DNA of 54,268 nt, taken from positions 1 through 54,268 of the forward strand of contig PGZL01000009.1 in NCBI GenBank assembly GCA_002840095.1, read 5' to 3'. The first letter of the stretch is position 1. The number at the start of each line of letters is the position of its first letter. Positions 8,332 to 18,771 of this stretch are shown one piece after another. Origin of the DNA: Gammaproteobacteria bacterium HGW-Gammaproteobacteria-1. GTDB taxonomy: Bacteria > Pseudomonadota > Gammaproteobacteria > Thiohalomonadales > Thiohalomonadaceae. The translations under genes were made by a program, and so were the position numbers. Under the pieces are notes generated by a model. That model did not search any database and had not been told where the DNA came from. It saw only the letters and a program-made list of their open reading frames with translations.

Positions 8332-8838
8332 ATGCGCTGCCCCTTCTGCGACGCCCCCGACACCAAGGTCATCGACTCGCGCCTGGCCAATGACGGTGAT
8401 GCCGTGCGGCGCCGGCGCGAGTGCCTGACCTGCGGCGAGCGTTTCACCACCTTCGAGATCGCCGAGCTGGTAATGCCGCGCATGGTCAAGCAGAGCGGGG
8501 TGCGCGAGCCGTTCAACGAGGACAAGCTGCGCGCCGGCTTCCTGCGCGCGCTGGAAAAGCGTCCGGTAGACACCGAGGCCATCGAGGCGGCCATCGGCCG
8601 CGTCCAGCACCGCATCCGCAGCAGCGGCGAGCGCGAACTGGCGACCCGCCTGGTGGGCGAATGGGTGATGGAAGAATTGCGTGAACTGGATGAGGTGGCC
8701 TATGTACGCTTTGCCTCGGTGTATCGCCGCTTCCAGGACGTCAATGCCTTTCGTGAAGAGATCGAGCGCCTGCAGAACGAACCGCCGGCCCAGGTGAAGC
8801 GCAGCCAGCTCACCCTGCTGGACGGCGACAAAGAATAA
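8332..8838 (+). CDS. nrdR: Ribonucleotide reductase regulator NrdR
   Basis: A 168-residue repressor that senses ATP/dATP and controls ribonucleotide reductase genes. It has an N-terminal zinc ribbon (Cys3, Cys6, Cys31, Cys34) with the conserved DSR and CGERFTTFE, then an ATP-cone from about 47 to 137 ([17 protein letters not shown]). It is slightly longer than the E. coli protein at the C-terminus. nrdR at the head of a riboflavin-nusB cluster is typical of gammaproteobacteria. Confidence 0.97.
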   Translation: MRCPFCDAPDTKVIDSRLANDGDAVRRRRECLTCGERFTTFEIAELVMPRMVKQSGVREPFNEDKLRAGFLRALEKRPVDTEAIEAAIGRVQHRIRSSGERELATRLVGEWVMEELRELDEVAYVRFASVYRRFQDVNAFREEIERLQNEPPAQVKRSQLTLLDGDKE

Positions 8839-8847
8839 AACGCAATC

Positions 8848-8969
8848 AGTCCGCGAATGAACGCAAATAGACGCGAATATTCATGGCGTGACACAAGGCA
8901 GGCTATTGGCTCGGCAGGGGCCCTGCCTCTTTGCCCTGATTTGCGACCATTCGCGTTCATTTGCGGACT
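8848..8969. repeat. Intergenic inverted repeat of CGAATGAACGC words
   Basis: 21-base arms at 8848-8868 and 8949-8969 differ at two transition positions that can still pair in RNA. The loop is about 80 bases and contains a second small hairpin (GGCAGGGGCCCTGCC). Confidence 0.75.
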
Positions 8970-8994
8970 TAACTGTTTTTCTTAGGATAGTCGG

Positions 8995-10104
8995 ATGTCC
9001 GAATTTTCAGCCGCCGATCACGCCCATATGGCCCGCGCCCTGCAACTGGCGGAACGCGGCCTGTATACCACCACGCCCAACCCGCGGGTCGGCTGTGTCA
9101 TCGTCAAGGATGAGCTGGTGGTGGGCGAGGGCTGGCACGAGGTGGCCGGCGGTCCCCATGCCGAGGTGCATGCGTTGGCCCAGGCCGGGGCGCAGGCGCG
9201 CGGTGCCACCGCCTACGTGACCCTGGAGCCGTGCAGCCATCATGGCCGTACGCCGCCCTGTGCCGATGCCCTGCTGGCCGCCGGTGTGGGCCGTGTGGTG
9301 GCGGCGATGGAGGATCCCAATCCGCTGGTGGCGGGGAAGGGACTGCAGCGCTTGCAGGAGGCTGGTGTCACGGTTGCCTCCGGCCTGTTACGGGCCCAGG
9401 CCGAGGCGCTCAATCCCGGCTTCATCCGCCGCATGCGCGACGAGCGGCCCTATGTGCGCTGCAAGCTGGCGATGAGTCTCGACGGGCGCACGGCCATGGC
9501 CTCGGGCGAGAGCAAGTGGATTACCGGCAGCGATGCGCGCGAGGATGTGCAGCGTCTGCGCGCACGCAGCTGCGCCATCGTCACCGGTATCGGCACGGTG
9601 CTGGCGGACGATCCGAACCTGACCGTACGCTTTCCGCTGCCGGGTGGCCACGAACGGCAGCCGCTGCGCGTGGTGCTCGACCCGCGCCTGTCCATGCCGG
9701 AGTCCTCGCGCCTGCTGACCCAACCGGGCGGCGTGCTGGTGGTGACGGCCTGTGACGAAACTGCTGCACGCCGACGGCTGGAGCAGGCCGGTGCCGAAGT
9801 GGTGCACATGCCGCACGGCCTGGACCGTGTCGATCTGGAGGGGACGCTGCGCCTGCTGGCCGAGCGCCAGGTGAACGAGGTGCTGCTGGAAACCGGTGCC
9901 ACCCTGAGCGGCGCCATGCTGCAGGCCGGCCTGGTGGACGAACTGGTCATCTACATGGCCCCGCTGCTGATGGGTGACGCCGCGCGCGGCCTGTTCCGCC
10001 TGCCGGGCATGGAACGCATGGAGCAGCGCATCGAACTGAACATCACCGACCTGCGTGCGGTCGGCAAGGACTGGCGCATTACCGCGCAGGTTGTGCAGAA
10101 ATGA
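8995..10104 (+). CDS. ribD: Bifunctional riboflavin deaminase/reductase RibD
   Basis: A 369-residue enzyme performing the second and third steps of riboflavin synthesis. The N-terminal cytidine-deaminase-like domain has the zinc motif HAEVHAL (55-61) with Cys80 and Cys89 (PCSHHGRTPPC). The C-terminal reductase domain (from about 150) has KLAMSLDGRTA and the NADPH-binding region. It heads the ribD-ribE-ribBX-ribH set. Spacing to ribE is 119 bases and is filled by an inverted repeat. Confidence 0.97.
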   Translation: MSEFSAADHAHMARALQLAERGLYTTTPNPRVGCVIVKDELVVGEGWHEVAGGPHAEVHALAQAGAQARGATAYVTLEPCSHHGRTPPCADALLAAGVGRVVAAMEDPNPLVAGKGLQRLQEAGVTVASGLLRAQAEALNPGFIRRMRDERPYVRCKLAMSLDGRTAMASGESKWITGSDAREDVQRLRARSCAIVTGIGTVLADDPNLTVRFPLPGGHERQPLRVVLDPRLSMPESSRLLTQPGGVLVVTACDETAARRRLEQAGAEVVHMPHGLDRVDLEGTLRLLAERQVNEVLLETGATLSGAMLQAGLVDELVIYMAPLLMGDAARGLFRLPGMERMEQRIELNITDLRAVGKDWRITAQVVQK

Positions 10105-10118
10105 CGTTGGAAAATCTC

Positions 10119-10187
10119 AACGCGGAGGCGCAGAGGCGCAGAGGGGAGCTGTTCTCTGTGGCCTCTGCGTCTCTGCGACTCTGCGTT
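10119..10187. repeat. CGCAGAG-word inverted repeat, terminator-like
   Basis: 26-base arms (10119-10144 and 10162-10187) match at 23 of 26 positions, and G-T pairs rescue the rest in RNA. A T-rich tail (GGTTTTTC) follows, so it could attenuate between ribD and ribE. Same word family as 27861-27990. Confidence 0.8.
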
Positions 10188-10223
10188 GGTTTTTCTGGGT
10201 TCTATTAAGGCAGCGATGGGACA

Positions 10224-10883
10224 ATGTTTACCGGGATCATCCAGGCCATCGGCGAAGTCGCCGCCCTGCAACATCAGGGCGTCGATTACCGTCTGCGCAT
10301 CCGCAGCGGCGCGTTGGATCTGGGTGACGTGCAGCTCGGCGACAGCATCGCGGTCAACGGCGTGTGCCTGACCGTTGTGGAACTGCCCGGTGACGGCTTC
10401 TGGGCCGACGTGTCCGGCGAGACCCTGGCGCATACCAGTTTCGCTGAGTTGCGCGTCGGCAGCCGCGTCAATCTGGAAAAGGCGCTGACGCCCACTTCGC
10501 GCCTCGGCGGCCATCTGGTCAGCGGCCATGTCGACGGCGTGGGCGAGGTGTTGAGCCGCGGCAGCGACGGCCGTTCGGTCCGTTTTCGCATCAAGGCACC
10601 GGCCGAACTGGCGAAATACATCGCCGCCAAGGGCTCGATTACCATCGATGGCGTCAGCCTCACTGTCAATGCAGTGCACGGCGCCGAGTTCGAACTGAAC
10701 ATCGTGCCGCACACCCTGCAGGAAACCACCCTGGTGGATTTTTCCGCCGGGCGACGGGTAAACCTGGAAGTGGACGTCATCGCCCGCTACCTGGAGCGGT
10801 TGCTGCTCGGCGAACGTGCGGCACAGCCGTCCGGCGGCGGCATGACGGCGGAGTTTCTCGCCCAGCATGGCTTCATGAAATAA
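10224..10883 (+). CDS. ribE: Riboflavin synthase alpha chain
   Basis: A 219-residue protein that dismutates two lumazine molecules to riboflavin. It opens with the invariant MFTGIIQ and has two homologous lumazine-binding barrels (about 1-97 and 98-200). The second barrel carries the SGHVDGVGEV motif and SLTVNAVHG. It lies between ribD and ribBX on the same strand. Confidence 0.97.
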   Translation: MFTGIIQAIGEVAALQHQGVDYRLRIRSGALDLGDVQLGDSIAVNGVCLTVVELPGDGFWADVSGETLAHTSFAELRVGSRVNLEKALTPTSRLGGHLVSGHVDGVGEVLSRGSDGRSVRFRIKAPAELAKYIAAKGSITIDGVSLTVNAVHGAEFELNIVPHTLQETTLVDFSAGRRVNLEVDVIARYLERLLLGERAAQPSGGGMTAEFLAQHGFMK

Positions 10884-10947
10884 CTGAAAATATACAACAG
10901 CGCCGCAGAGCGCGACCTCAAACTCGAGCACCGGACAGAAGACGACA

Positions 10948-12060
<1,113 letters not shown>

Positions 12061-12063
12061 GAC

Positions 12064-12135
12064 GTAGGAGCCGAGTCCTCTCGGCGAACGGCGCCCGAGG
12101 TTGACGCGGCATTCGCCCGCGGAGCGGGCTCCTAC
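12064..12135. repeat. Paired inverted GTAGGAGCC element between ribBX and ribH
   Basis: GTAGGAG (12064-12070) and CTCCTAC (12129-12135) bound two inward-facing hairpin elements, as at 840-891. Confidence 0.7.
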
Positions 12136-12177
12136 AGTGGCACAGAGACATAATTAACCGGAAACAAGGAAAGCATC

Positions 12178-12651
12178 ATGAGCGAGATCAAGACCTACGA
12201 AGGCAGCATGGTGATCAACAATGCCCGCTTCGGCATCGTGGTGGGCCGCTTCAACAGCTTCGTCGTGGAAAGCCTGCTGGAGGGCGCCCTCGATACCCTG
12301 CGCCGTCATGGTGCGGTGGACAAGAACATCGAGATCGTGCGCGTCCCAGGCGCTTTCGAGATCCCGCTGGCGGCGCAGCGCATGGCCCAGGCCGGCAAGT
12401 ACGACGCCATCATCGCTCTCGGCGCGGTGATCCGCGGCGGCACACCGCACTTCGAGTACGTGGCCGGTGAATGCACCAAGGGTCTGGCCGCGGTGATGAT
12501 GCAGCATAGCGTGCCGGTTGCCTTCGGCGTACTGACCGTCGACACCATCGACCAGGCCATCGAGCGCGCCGGCACCAAGGCGGGCAACAAGGGCGCCGAG
12601 GCGACCCTCTCCGCCATCGAAATGGTGAACCTGCTGGGACAGATGAAATAA
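12178..12651 (+). CDS. ribH: Lumazine synthase RibH
   Basis: A 157-residue enzyme that condenses the ribD product with the butanone phosphate from RibBX. Conserved features are [35 protein letters not shown] with the catalytic His, and FGVLT. It forms icosahedral or pentameric shells in this family. nusB starts two bases after its stop, so the two are probably coupled. Confidence 0.98.
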   Translation: MSEIKTYEGSMVINNARFGIVVGRFNSFVVESLLEGALDTLRRHGAVDKNIEIVRVPGAFEIPLAAQRMAQAGKYDAIIALGAVIRGGTPHFEYVAGECTKGLAAVMMQHSVPVAFGVLTVDTIDQAIERAGTKAGNKGAEATLSAIEMVNLLGQMK

Positions 12652-12653
12652 CC

Positions 12654-13079
12654 ATGAGCAAGGCGCGCAGCCGTGCCCGCCAGCGTGCGGTGCAGGCACT
12701 TTATCAATGGCAGCTCACCGCACAGAACCTGGGCGAGATCGAAACCCAGTTTTTGGAAGAGCGGGAGATGGGCAAGGCCGACCTGGAGTTTTTCCACGAG
12801 CTGCTGCACGAGGTGCCGGCACGCCTGGATGAGCTGGACGGCCTGCTCACACCGCTGCTCGACCGTCCCCTGCCGCAGGTGGATCCGGTGGAGCGCGCCA
12901 TTCTGCGCATGGGCTGCTATGAGCTGAAGTTCCGCCTCGATACCCCCTACCGCGTGGTCATCAACGAGGCGGTGGAACTGGCCAAGGTGTTCGGCGGCGA
13001 GCAGGGCCACAAATACGTCAACAGCGTGCTGGACAAGGTGGCGCGCCAGGTACGCACGGCGGAAATGAAGGCTCGTTAG
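12654..13079 (+). CDS. nusB: Transcription antitermination protein NusB
   Basis: A 141-residue all-helical protein that binds boxA RNA with NusE (S10) in rRNA antitermination. The start SKARSRARQRAVQALYQWQ and the late VVINEAVELAKVFGGEQGHKYVNSVLDKVA are diagnostic. The length is normal. Position after ribH and before thiL is the usual gammaproteobacterial order. Confidence 0.98.
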   Translation: MSKARSRARQRAVQALYQWQLTAQNLGEIETQFLEEREMGKADLEFFHELLHEVPARLDELDGLLTPLLDRPLPQVDPVERAILRMGCYELKFRLDTPYRVVINEAVELAKVFGGEQGHKYVNSVLDKVARQVRTAEMKAR

Positions 13080-13081
13080 AT

Positions 13082-13136
13082 GTAGGGTGCGCACTGCGCA
13101 CCTGCATCGTGCAAAGGTGCGCAGTGCGCACCCTAC
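13082..13136. repeat. Perfect 22-bp inverted repeat, GTAGGGTGCGC type
   Basis: Arms 13082-13103 and 13115-13136 are perfectly complementary, with an 11-base loop. Each arm is itself nearly palindromic (TGCGCACTGCGCA). A degenerate lone arm, GGTGCGCGGCGCGGACCCTA, lies at 13288-13307 before thiL. Confidence 0.95.
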
Positions 13137-13159
13137 GAACCGCCGGAGTCGACGGCATC

Positions 13160-13255
13160 ACATCAGGTACAGGATGAACAGGGTATCGCAAGCTAAACAG
13201 GATGCGGTTTCATCTTGTGCATCCTGGGACGTCTTGTTCATCTTGTCGAAGGTTC
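13160..13255. repeat. Degenerate ACAGGATGAACAGG-word repeat
   Basis: Left words AGGATGAACAGG and AAACAGGATG face right words CATCTTGTGCATCCTG and CTTGTTCATCTTG. The same vocabulary forms the perfect hairpin at 14781-14852. Confidence 0.6.
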
Positions 13256-13319
13256 TTCATATCGCACGCCGCCGCCGAGTCTCTGGTGCGCGGCGCGGAC
13301 CCTACCTGCGGACTTTCCC

Positions 13320-14294
13320 ATGAGCCTGTCCGAGTTCAACCTCATCGAACGCTACTTCTCTGCACGCGGCGTGCGGCGGGACGACGTCGCGCTGGGGGTG
13401 GGCGACGATTGCGCCCTGCTGCGCGTGCCGGAGGGCATGGAGCTGGCGGTGTCCATCGATACGCTGGTGGAGGGGGTGCACTACCCGGCAGGCACCGATG
13501 CCGCCGCCGTGGGGCACAAAGCGCTGGCCGTGGGCCTGAGTGACCTCGCCGCCATGGGCGCGGAACCTGCCTGGGCCACCCTGGCGCTCAGCCTGCCCGC
13601 CGCCGACGAGGTCTGGCTGCATGGGTTTGCCGCAGGCCTGTTTGCCCTTGCCTCTCGCTATCAGGTGCAGCTGGTGGGCGGCGACACCGTGCGCGGACCC
13701 CAGGTCATTTCCCTGCAGTTGCACGGCTTCGTGCCGCAGGGCACAGCCCTGCGCCGTGACGGCGCCAAAGTCGGCGATCTGATCTACGTCACCGGTACGC
13801 CGGGCGATGCCGGCCTCGGCCTGGAACTGGCGCTGGGCAAACGCACGGCCGGTGATGCGGATGCCCATTATTTGCGCGGCCGGCTGGATCGACCCGAACC
13901 GCGCGTAGCGGCCGGCCGGCAACTGCGCGGCATCGCCAGCGCCGCCATCGATGTCTCCGACGGCCTGGCGGCCGATCTCGGCCATATTCTGCAGCGCAGC
14001 GGTGTCGGTGGGCGCTTGGAGCTGGCACAGCTGCCGCAGTCGCCCGCGCTGCAACGTCTGCTGCCCGACGCGCACGAGCGTTGGCGCTATGCCCTGGGTG
14101 CGGGCGACGACTATGAACTGTGCTTCACCGTGCCGCGTACGCGCCGTGCCGCCGCCGAGCGGCTGTGCGCGAAACTGGAGTGCGGTTGCCAGGTCATCGG
14201 TCATATCGAGGCGGAGCCCGGGCTGCGCCTGTATCAGCCCGACGGCACGCTGCTGGAAGACTCACCTCACGGCTTCGATCACTTCGGCGGGTAA
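13320..14294 (+). CDS. thiL: Thiamine-monophosphate kinase
   Basis: A 324-residue ATP-dependent kinase making thiamine diphosphate. It has the N-terminal LSEFNLIERYF, the nucleotide loop GVGDDCALL, DLAAMGAEP, and DVSDGLAADLGHI. The ATG at 13320 gives the standard N-terminus; the 35 extra upstream codons of the open frame are non-homologous and lie in repeat DNA. The Shine-Dalgarno is weak. pgpA follows after four bases. Confidence 0.96.
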   Translation: MSLSEFNLIERYFSARGVRRDDVALGVGDDCALLRVPEGMELAVSIDTLVEGVHYPAGTDAAAVGHKALAVGLSDLAAMGAEPAWATLALSLPAADEVWLHGFAAGLFALASRYQVQLVGGDTVRGPQVISLQLHGFVPQGTALRRDGAKVGDLIYVTGTPGDAGLGLELALGKRTAGDADAHYLRGRLDRPEPRVAAGRQLRGIASAAIDVSDGLAADLGHILQRSGVGGRLELAQLPQSPALQRLLPDAHERWRYALGAGDDYELCFTVPRTRRAAAERLCAKLECGCQVIGHIEAEPGLRLYQPDGTLLEDSPHGFDHFGG

Positions 14295-14298
14295 TCCC

Positions 14299-14772
14299 AT
14301 GCAACCTACGGCACGCCTGTTGCGCAATCCGGCCCACCTGCTGTCCTTCGGCTTCGGCAGCGGCCTCGCACCCAAGGCCCCCGGCACTTTCGGTACTCTC
14401 GCCGCGGTCCCTTTGTACTTGTTGCTGAGCGGCGTGAGCCTGCCGGTCTATCTTGCGGTGGTGGTGCTGGGGGCATTGCTCGGCATCTGGTTGTGCGGCT
14501 ACACCGCTCACCGCCTGGGTGAGCACGACCATCCTTCCATCGTGTGGGACGAGGTGGTGGGCTATTTCATCACCATGATCGCCGCGCCCGCCGGTTGGCC
14601 GTGGCTTTTGCTGGGCTTCCTGCTGTTCCGCCTGTTCGATATCCTCAAGCCCTGGCCCATCCGCTGGGTGGACCGACATGTGCACGGTGGTTTCGGCATC
14701 ATGTTGGACGACGTCCTGGCCGGCGCGATGGCCTGGCTGGTATTGCAGGGCGTGGTGTTGTTCGCGGGTTAA
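14299..14772 (+). CDS. pgpA: Phosphatidylglycerophosphatase A
   Basis: A 157-residue inner-membrane phosphatase that makes phosphatidylglycerol. It has GFGSGLAPKAPGTFGTL near the N-terminus, the acidic catalytic WDEVVGYF, and LFRLFDILKPWPI. Three or four hydrophobic helices are visible. The order thiL-pgpA is conserved. The coding region ends just before a nested hairpin. Confidence 0.96.
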   Translation: MQPTARLLRNPAHLLSFGFGSGLAPKAPGTFGTLAAVPLYLLLSGVSLPVYLAVVVLGALLGIWLCGYTAHRLGEHDHPSIVWDEVVGYFITMIAAPAGWPWLLLGFLLFRLFDILKPWPIRWVDRHVHGGFGIMLDDVLAGAMAWLVLQGVVLFAG

Positions 14773-14780
14773 AAATATCC

Positions 14781-14852
14781 GACAAGATGAACAAGATTTC
14801 GCAAGATTAACAAGATATCTTGTTGATCCTGTTAAATCTTGTTCATCTTGTC
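14781..14852. repeat. Nested perfect hairpin of ACAAGATGAACAAGAT words
   Basis: Perfect 19-bp outer arms (14781-14799 and 14834-14852) enclose a second perfect palindrome, AACAAGATATCTTGTT (14809-14824). Confidence 0.95.
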
Positions 14853-14895
14853 AGGAGCCGGGTTCTCCGGTCCGTGGTCTGGGAGAAGGGATGCA

Positions 14896-15534
14896 ATGAA
14901 ACACTTGTGGATGGTGCTGCTGATGTTGTTGATGCTGCCCGCTGAAGCTGTGGAGCAGGTATCCGTAGTGGGCCTGTTCAGCGGCCGGGCGGTGCTGGAG
15001 ATCGACGGTGCGCGCCGGATTCTGAAGGTGGGTGAGCGCAGCCCCGAAGGGGTGAAGCTGCTCGCCGCGGACAGCGAGTCGGCGCTGCTGGAAATCGACG
15101 GCAAGGAACAGCGCATGACGCTGGGCAGCCAGATCAGCGGCAGCTACAAGGCGCCGCAGCGGGCCGAGGTGCAGGTCTGGCCCGACAAGGGCGGTATGTA
15201 CCGCACCACGGGCAGCATCAACGGTCAGACCGTGGATTTCCTGGTGGATACCGGCGCAACCCATATTTCCATGAATGCGGCGCAGGCGCGCCGCCTGGGT
15301 ATCGACTATCGCGTGCGCGGCGAGCGCGGCATGGCCAGCACCGCGTCCGACGTGGTGCCGGTATTCCGCGTGACATTGGACCGGGTGCAGGTGGGAGACA
15401 TCACCCTGCGCCAGGTGAGCGCCATCGTGATGCAAGGGACGCAGCCCCCGGACGTGCTGCTGGGCCAGTCCTTTCTCAATCGCCTGGAGATGCAGCGGGC
15501 GAATGAGGCGATGGTGATACGGGAAAAATACTAA
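14896..15534 (+). CDS. Exported retropepsin-like aspartic protease (TIGR02281 type)
   Basis: A 212-residue protein with a signal peptide (about 1-18, ending AEA). An N-terminal domain of about 80 residues (SVVGLFSGRAVLEIDG) is followed by a single retropepsin-like domain. Its active-site Asp118 is in FLVDTGATHISM and a flap region follows. The C-terminal LLGQSFLNRLEM matches the family end. Such bacterial clan AA proteases act as dimers in the periplasm or at the membrane; their substrates are largely unknown. Start ATG 14896 was chosen because the signal peptide begins there. Confidence 0.88.
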   Translation: MKHLWMVLLMLLMLPAEAVEQVSVVGLFSGRAVLEIDGARRILKVGERSPEGVKLLAADSESALLEIDGKEQRMTLGSQISGSYKAPQRAEVQVWPDKGGMYRTTGSINGQTVDFLVDTGATHISMNAAQARRLGIDYRVRGERGMASTASDVVPVFRVTLDRVQVGDITLRQVSAIVMQGTQPPDVLLGQSFLNRLEMQRANEAMVIREKY

Positions 15535-15540
15535 AAGCAG

Positions 15541-15600
15541 TTTCGAGTTCCAAATTTCGAGTTCCGAGTTCCGGGTTTCGAAACAGGAAACTCGAAACCC
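15541..15600. repeat. TTCGAGTTCC-word intergenic repeat
   Basis: Direct copies of TTCGAGTTCC/TTCCGAGTTCC lead into a hairpin GGGTTTCG (15573-15580)/CGAAACCC (15593-15600). It lies between two convergent genes and may serve as a bidirectional terminator. Confidence 0.7.
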
Positions 15601-15604
15601 TAAA

Positions 15605-16405
15605 CTATTTTTTGGTTTTGTCTTTCTCGATCAGCGCGTAGGCCGAGTGGTTGTGGATGGACTCGAAGTTCTCCGACTCCACCACATAGGCCTCGATGCG
15701 TTCCTCGCGGTTCAGTTGCACGGCCACGTCGCGCACCATGTCTTCCACGAACTTGGGATTGTCGTAGGCGCGCTCGGTGACGAACTTTTCGTCCGGGCGC
15801 TTGAGCAGGCCGAACAGTTCGCAGGAGGCCTGCTTTTCCACCAGGTCGATGATGTCCTCGATCCACATGAAGCCGCGCAGGCGCGCCGCCACGGTGACGT
15901 GGGAGCGCTGGTTGTGGGCGCCGCGCTCGGAAATCTTCTTGGAGCAGGGGCACAGGCTGGTGACCGGCACGATGACCTTGAGGGTCAGCACCGGTTCGCC
16001 GTTGCTGATTTCGCCGATGAAGGTGACTTCATAATCCATCAGGCTCTGCACGCCGGACACCGGGGCGGCCTTGTTGACGAAGTAGGGGAAGGACATCTCG
16101 ATATGGCCGGCCTCGGCTTCGAGGATCTGCACCATCTCCTTGAGCATTTCCTTGAAGGTCTTGACCGAGATCTCGCGTTCGTGGCGGTTGAGGATCTCCA
16201 CGAAGCGCGACATGTGCGTGCCCTTGAAGTTATGCGGCAGGTTCACGTACATGTTGAAGTTGGCGACGGTGTGCTGTTCGCCGCCGCTGCGTTCCTGGAT
16301 CCGCATCGGGTGGCGGATATCCTTGATGCCCACCTTGTTGATGGGAATGCGGCGGGTATCCTCGCTGCTCTGGACGTCGGCGATGGTCTCGCAGGCATGG
16401 GTCAT
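15605..16405 (-). CDS. folE2: GTP cyclohydrolase I type 2 (FolE2/GCYH-IB)
   Basis: A 266-residue enzyme converting GTP to dihydroneopterin triphosphate, the first step of folate and queuosine synthesis. It is the COG1469 type, unrelated in detail to FolE. Key residues are Cys152 in [11 protein letters not shown] and the His-rich AHNQRSHV (163-170). FolE2 tolerates metals other than zinc, and many bacteria use it under zinc limitation. It begins three bases after queD, so the pair is coupled and FolE2 here probably feeds QueD. No Zur-like palindrome was visible upstream. Confidence 0.96.
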   Translation of the reverse strand: MTHACETIADVQSSEDTRRIPINKVGIKDIRHPMRIQERSGGEQHTVANFNMYVNLPHNFKGTHMSRFVEILNRHEREISVKTFKEMLKEMVQILEAEAGHIEMSFPYFVNKAAPVSGVQSLMDYEVTFIGEISNGEPVLTLKVIVPVTSLCPCSKKISERGAHNQRSHVTVAARLRGFMWIEDIIDLVEKQASCELFGLLKRPDEKFVTERAYDNPKFVEDMVRDVAVQLNREERIEAYVVESENFESIHNHSAYALIEKDKTKK

Positions 16406-16408
16406 GCT

Positions 16409-16792
16409 TCAGGCTTCCTCTGTGTAGCGGACACAGGCACGTTCGGTCTCCCAGAGGGTGACGGCGCTGACCTTGGCGCGGGTGTCGTTGAGCTCTTCGG
16501 ACAGGCGGCGAAAGAAGTGGGCGGCGATGTTCTCCGCCGTGGGATTGAGACGGTCGAAGGGCGGGATGTCGTTCAGGTAACGATGGTCCAGCTCGTCGCC
16601 TACCTTGCGGGCGGCCTGACGGATCGTCTTGAAATCCAGCACCATGCCGAGCTCGTCCAGGCTGGCCGCCTGGACCTCCACTTCCACCTTCCAGTTATGA
16701 CCGTGCAGCCGGTTGCAGTCCCCGGGGTAGTCCCGCAGGGAATGGGCAGAGGCAAAGTCCGTAACGACCTTGAGGTCAAATCTGGCTGTCAT
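16409..16792 (-). CDS. queD: 6-carboxytetrahydropterin synthase QueD
   Basis: A 127-residue pterin enzyme of the queuosine/7-deazaguanine pathway. Zinc ligands His17, His30 and His32 and the catalytic Cys26 are present in the CxxxHGH motif (CNRLHGHNW) that marks QueD rather than the folate PTPS-III type. Near the C-terminus ETERACVRY carries the substrate-binding Glu. It is followed at once by folE2, giving GTP to CPH4 in two adjacent genes, and is preceded by dxs after 22 bases. Confidence 0.95.
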   Translation of the reverse strand: MTARFDLKVVTDFASAHSLRDYPGDCNRLHGHNWKVEVEVQAASLDELGMVLDFKTIRQAARKVGDELDHRYLNDIPPFDRLNPTAENIAAHFFRRLSEELNDTRAKVSAVTLWETERACVRYTEEA

Positions 16793-16814
16793 GGTTTAAT
16801 AGTTGAGTGATTCG

Positions 16815-18716
16815 CTAAGAATTTACATCAGCGGCGGGGGGGATGGCAAGTGTTCCCTGCAGGCGCGTCTGAATGGCCCGCAGTATACCATCGGCATCCA
16901 GGCCGCATTCCGCCAGCAGTTCGTCGCGGCCGGCCTGTTCCAGGTAGCGGTCGGGCAGGCCCAGGTTCAGCACTTCCACGTGCACGCCGTGGGCCGCCAG
17001 GCATTCGTTGACGGCGCTGCCGGCCCCGCCCAGTACGGCATTGTCCTCCACCGTCACCAGCAGCTTGTGCCGTTCCGCCAGGCTGAGTACCAGTTCGGCA
17101 TCCAGCGGCTTGATGAAACGCATGTTGGCCACGGTGGCGTCCAGCTCGTCGCCCGCCGCCAGGGCGGCGCCGAGGGGGGCGCCGAAGGCGAGTATGGCGA
17201 TGTCCCTGCCCTGACGGCGCACTTCGCCCTTACCGATGGGGAGGGGGGTGAGCGCCTCTTCGACACGGGTGCCGAGGCCGCTGCCGCGCGGGTAGCGTAC
17301 CGCCGCCGGACCGTCGTGGCGGAAGCCGGTGGTGAGCATCCGGCGGCATTCGTTCTCGTCGCCGGGTGCCATCAGCAGCATGTTGGGGATGCAGCGCAGA
17401 TAGCTCACGTCGAAACTGCCGGCGTGGGTGGCGCCGTCGGGGCCGACCAGACCGGCGCGGTCGATGGCGAACAGCACCGGCAGGTTCTGCAGGGCCACGT
17501 CGTGGATGAGCTGGTCGTAGGCCCGTTGCAGGAAGGTGGAGTAAATGGCTACTACCGGCTTGAGCCCTTCGCAGGCGAGGCCGGCCGCCAGGGTGACGGC
17601 ATGCTGCTCGGCGATGCCGACGTCGAAATAACGATCGGGGTACTCCTCGGAAAACTCCACCATGCCCGAGCCTTCGCGCATGGCCGGGGTGATGCCCATC
17701 AGGCGCTCGTCGTGGGCCGCCATGTCGCGCAGCCACTGGCCGAACACCTGGGTGTAGGTGGGGCCGCCGCTGCGGCTGCCGCGCATGGCGCCGGTGGCCG
17801 GGTCGAAGGCGGTGACGCCGTGGTAGGCGCAGGGATTTTCCTCCGCCGGGGCGAAACCCTTGCCCTTGCGGGTGACGATGTGCAGGAACTGCGGGCCGGA
17901 CAGGGAGCGCAGGTTGCGCAAGGCCTTGATGAGCTGGTCGATGTCGTGGCCGTCGATGGGGCCGGCGTAGTTGAAGCCCAGTTCCTCGAACAGGGTGCCG
18001 GGCACCATCATACCCTTGGCGTGCTCCTCCATGCGCCGCGCCAGTTCCCATACCGGCGAGGGCATGGTCTTGAGCACCTTCTTGGAGCCCTCGCGCATGG
18101 AGGAATAGAACTTGCCGGAGAGGATGCGGCCCAGGTAGTTGGACAGCCCGCCCACGTTGGGCGAGATGGACATGTCGTTGTCGTTGAGTACCACCAGCAG
18201 GTCGGCGTCCAGGTCGCCGGCGTGATTGAGCGCCTCGAAGGCCATACCGGCGGTCATGGCGCCGTCGCCGATCACCGCCACCACCTTGCGGTTGGCGGCC
18301 TCGCGCCGGGCCGCCAGGGCCATGCCCAGGGCGGCGCTGACGGAGGTGCTGGAATGGCCGACGCCGAAGGTGTCGTAAGGGCTTTCCTCCCGGCGCGGGA
18401 AGCCGGACAGGCCGTTCTTCTGCCGCAGGGTGTGCATGCGCTGGCGGCGGCCGGTGAGGATTTTGTGCGGATAGCTCTGGTGGCCCACGTCCCACACCAG
18501 GCGGTCGTTGGGGGTGTCGTAGACGTAGTGCAGGGCGATGGTCAGCTCGACGGTGCCGAGGCCGGCGGACAGGTGGCCGCCGGTGTGGCTGACCGAGCGC
18601 ACCATATAGTCACGCAACTCGTCCGCCAGCTGCCTGAGCTGGGCGAGGTCGAGCTGGCGGAGCTGTTCAGGCGTGTCGACCTGTTCAAGCAGCGGATAGG
18701 CGCGCGAGCTGGGCAT
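16815..18716 (-). CDS. dxs: 1-deoxy-D-xylulose-5-phosphate synthase
   Basis: A 633-residue thiamine-diphosphate enzyme starting the MEP isoprenoid pathway. The TPP-binding motif [18 protein letters not shown] is complete, as is the [19 protein letters not shown] signature. The central pyrimidine-binding domain has [17 protein letters not shown]. The length is normal. It forms xseB-ispA-dxs on the minus strand, the classical arrangement supplying IPP/DMAPP and farnesyl diphosphate. The ispA-dxs gap is 55 bases with AGGA before the ATG. Confidence 0.98.
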   Translation of the reverse strand: MPSSRAYPLLEQVDTPEQLRQLDLAQLRQLADELRDYMVRSVSHTGGHLSAGLGTVELTIALHYVYDTPNDRLVWDVGHQSYPHKILTGRRQRMHTLRQKNGLSGFPRREESPYDTFGVGHSSTSVSAALGMALAARREAANRKVVAVIGDGAMTAGMAFEALNHAGDLDADLLVVLNDNDMSISPNVGGLSNYLGRILSGKFYSSMREGSKKVLKTMPSPVWELARRMEEHAKGMMVPGTLFEELGFNYAGPIDGHDIDQLIKALRNLRSLSGPQFLHIVTRKGKGFAPAEENPCAYHGVTAFDPATGAMRGSRSGGPTYTQVFGQWLRDMAAHDERLMGITPAMREGSGMVEFSEEYPDRYFDVGIAEQHAVTLAAGLACEGLKPVVAIYSTFLQRAYDQLIHDVALQNLPVLFAIDRAGLVGPDGATHAGSFDVSYLRCIPNMLLMAPGDENECRRMLTTGFRHDGPAAVRYPRGSGLGTRVEEALTPLPIGKGEVRRQGRDIAILAFGAPLGAALAAGDELDATVANMRFIKPLDAELVLSLAERHKLLVTVEDNAVLGGAGSAVNECLAAHGVHVEVLNLGLPDRYLEQAGRDELLAECGLDADGILRAIQTRLQGTLAIPPAADVNS

Positions 18717-18771
18717 TACGATCCTGGAGCGGCGGGAAAGCCGCTAATGATGGAACGCCGGGCGTTCCGGG

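Noticed and set aside
8839-10947. FMN riboswitch ahead of ribD or ribBX
   Set aside because: The gaps are short and occupied by inverted repeats; the conserved RFN-element segments were not seen.
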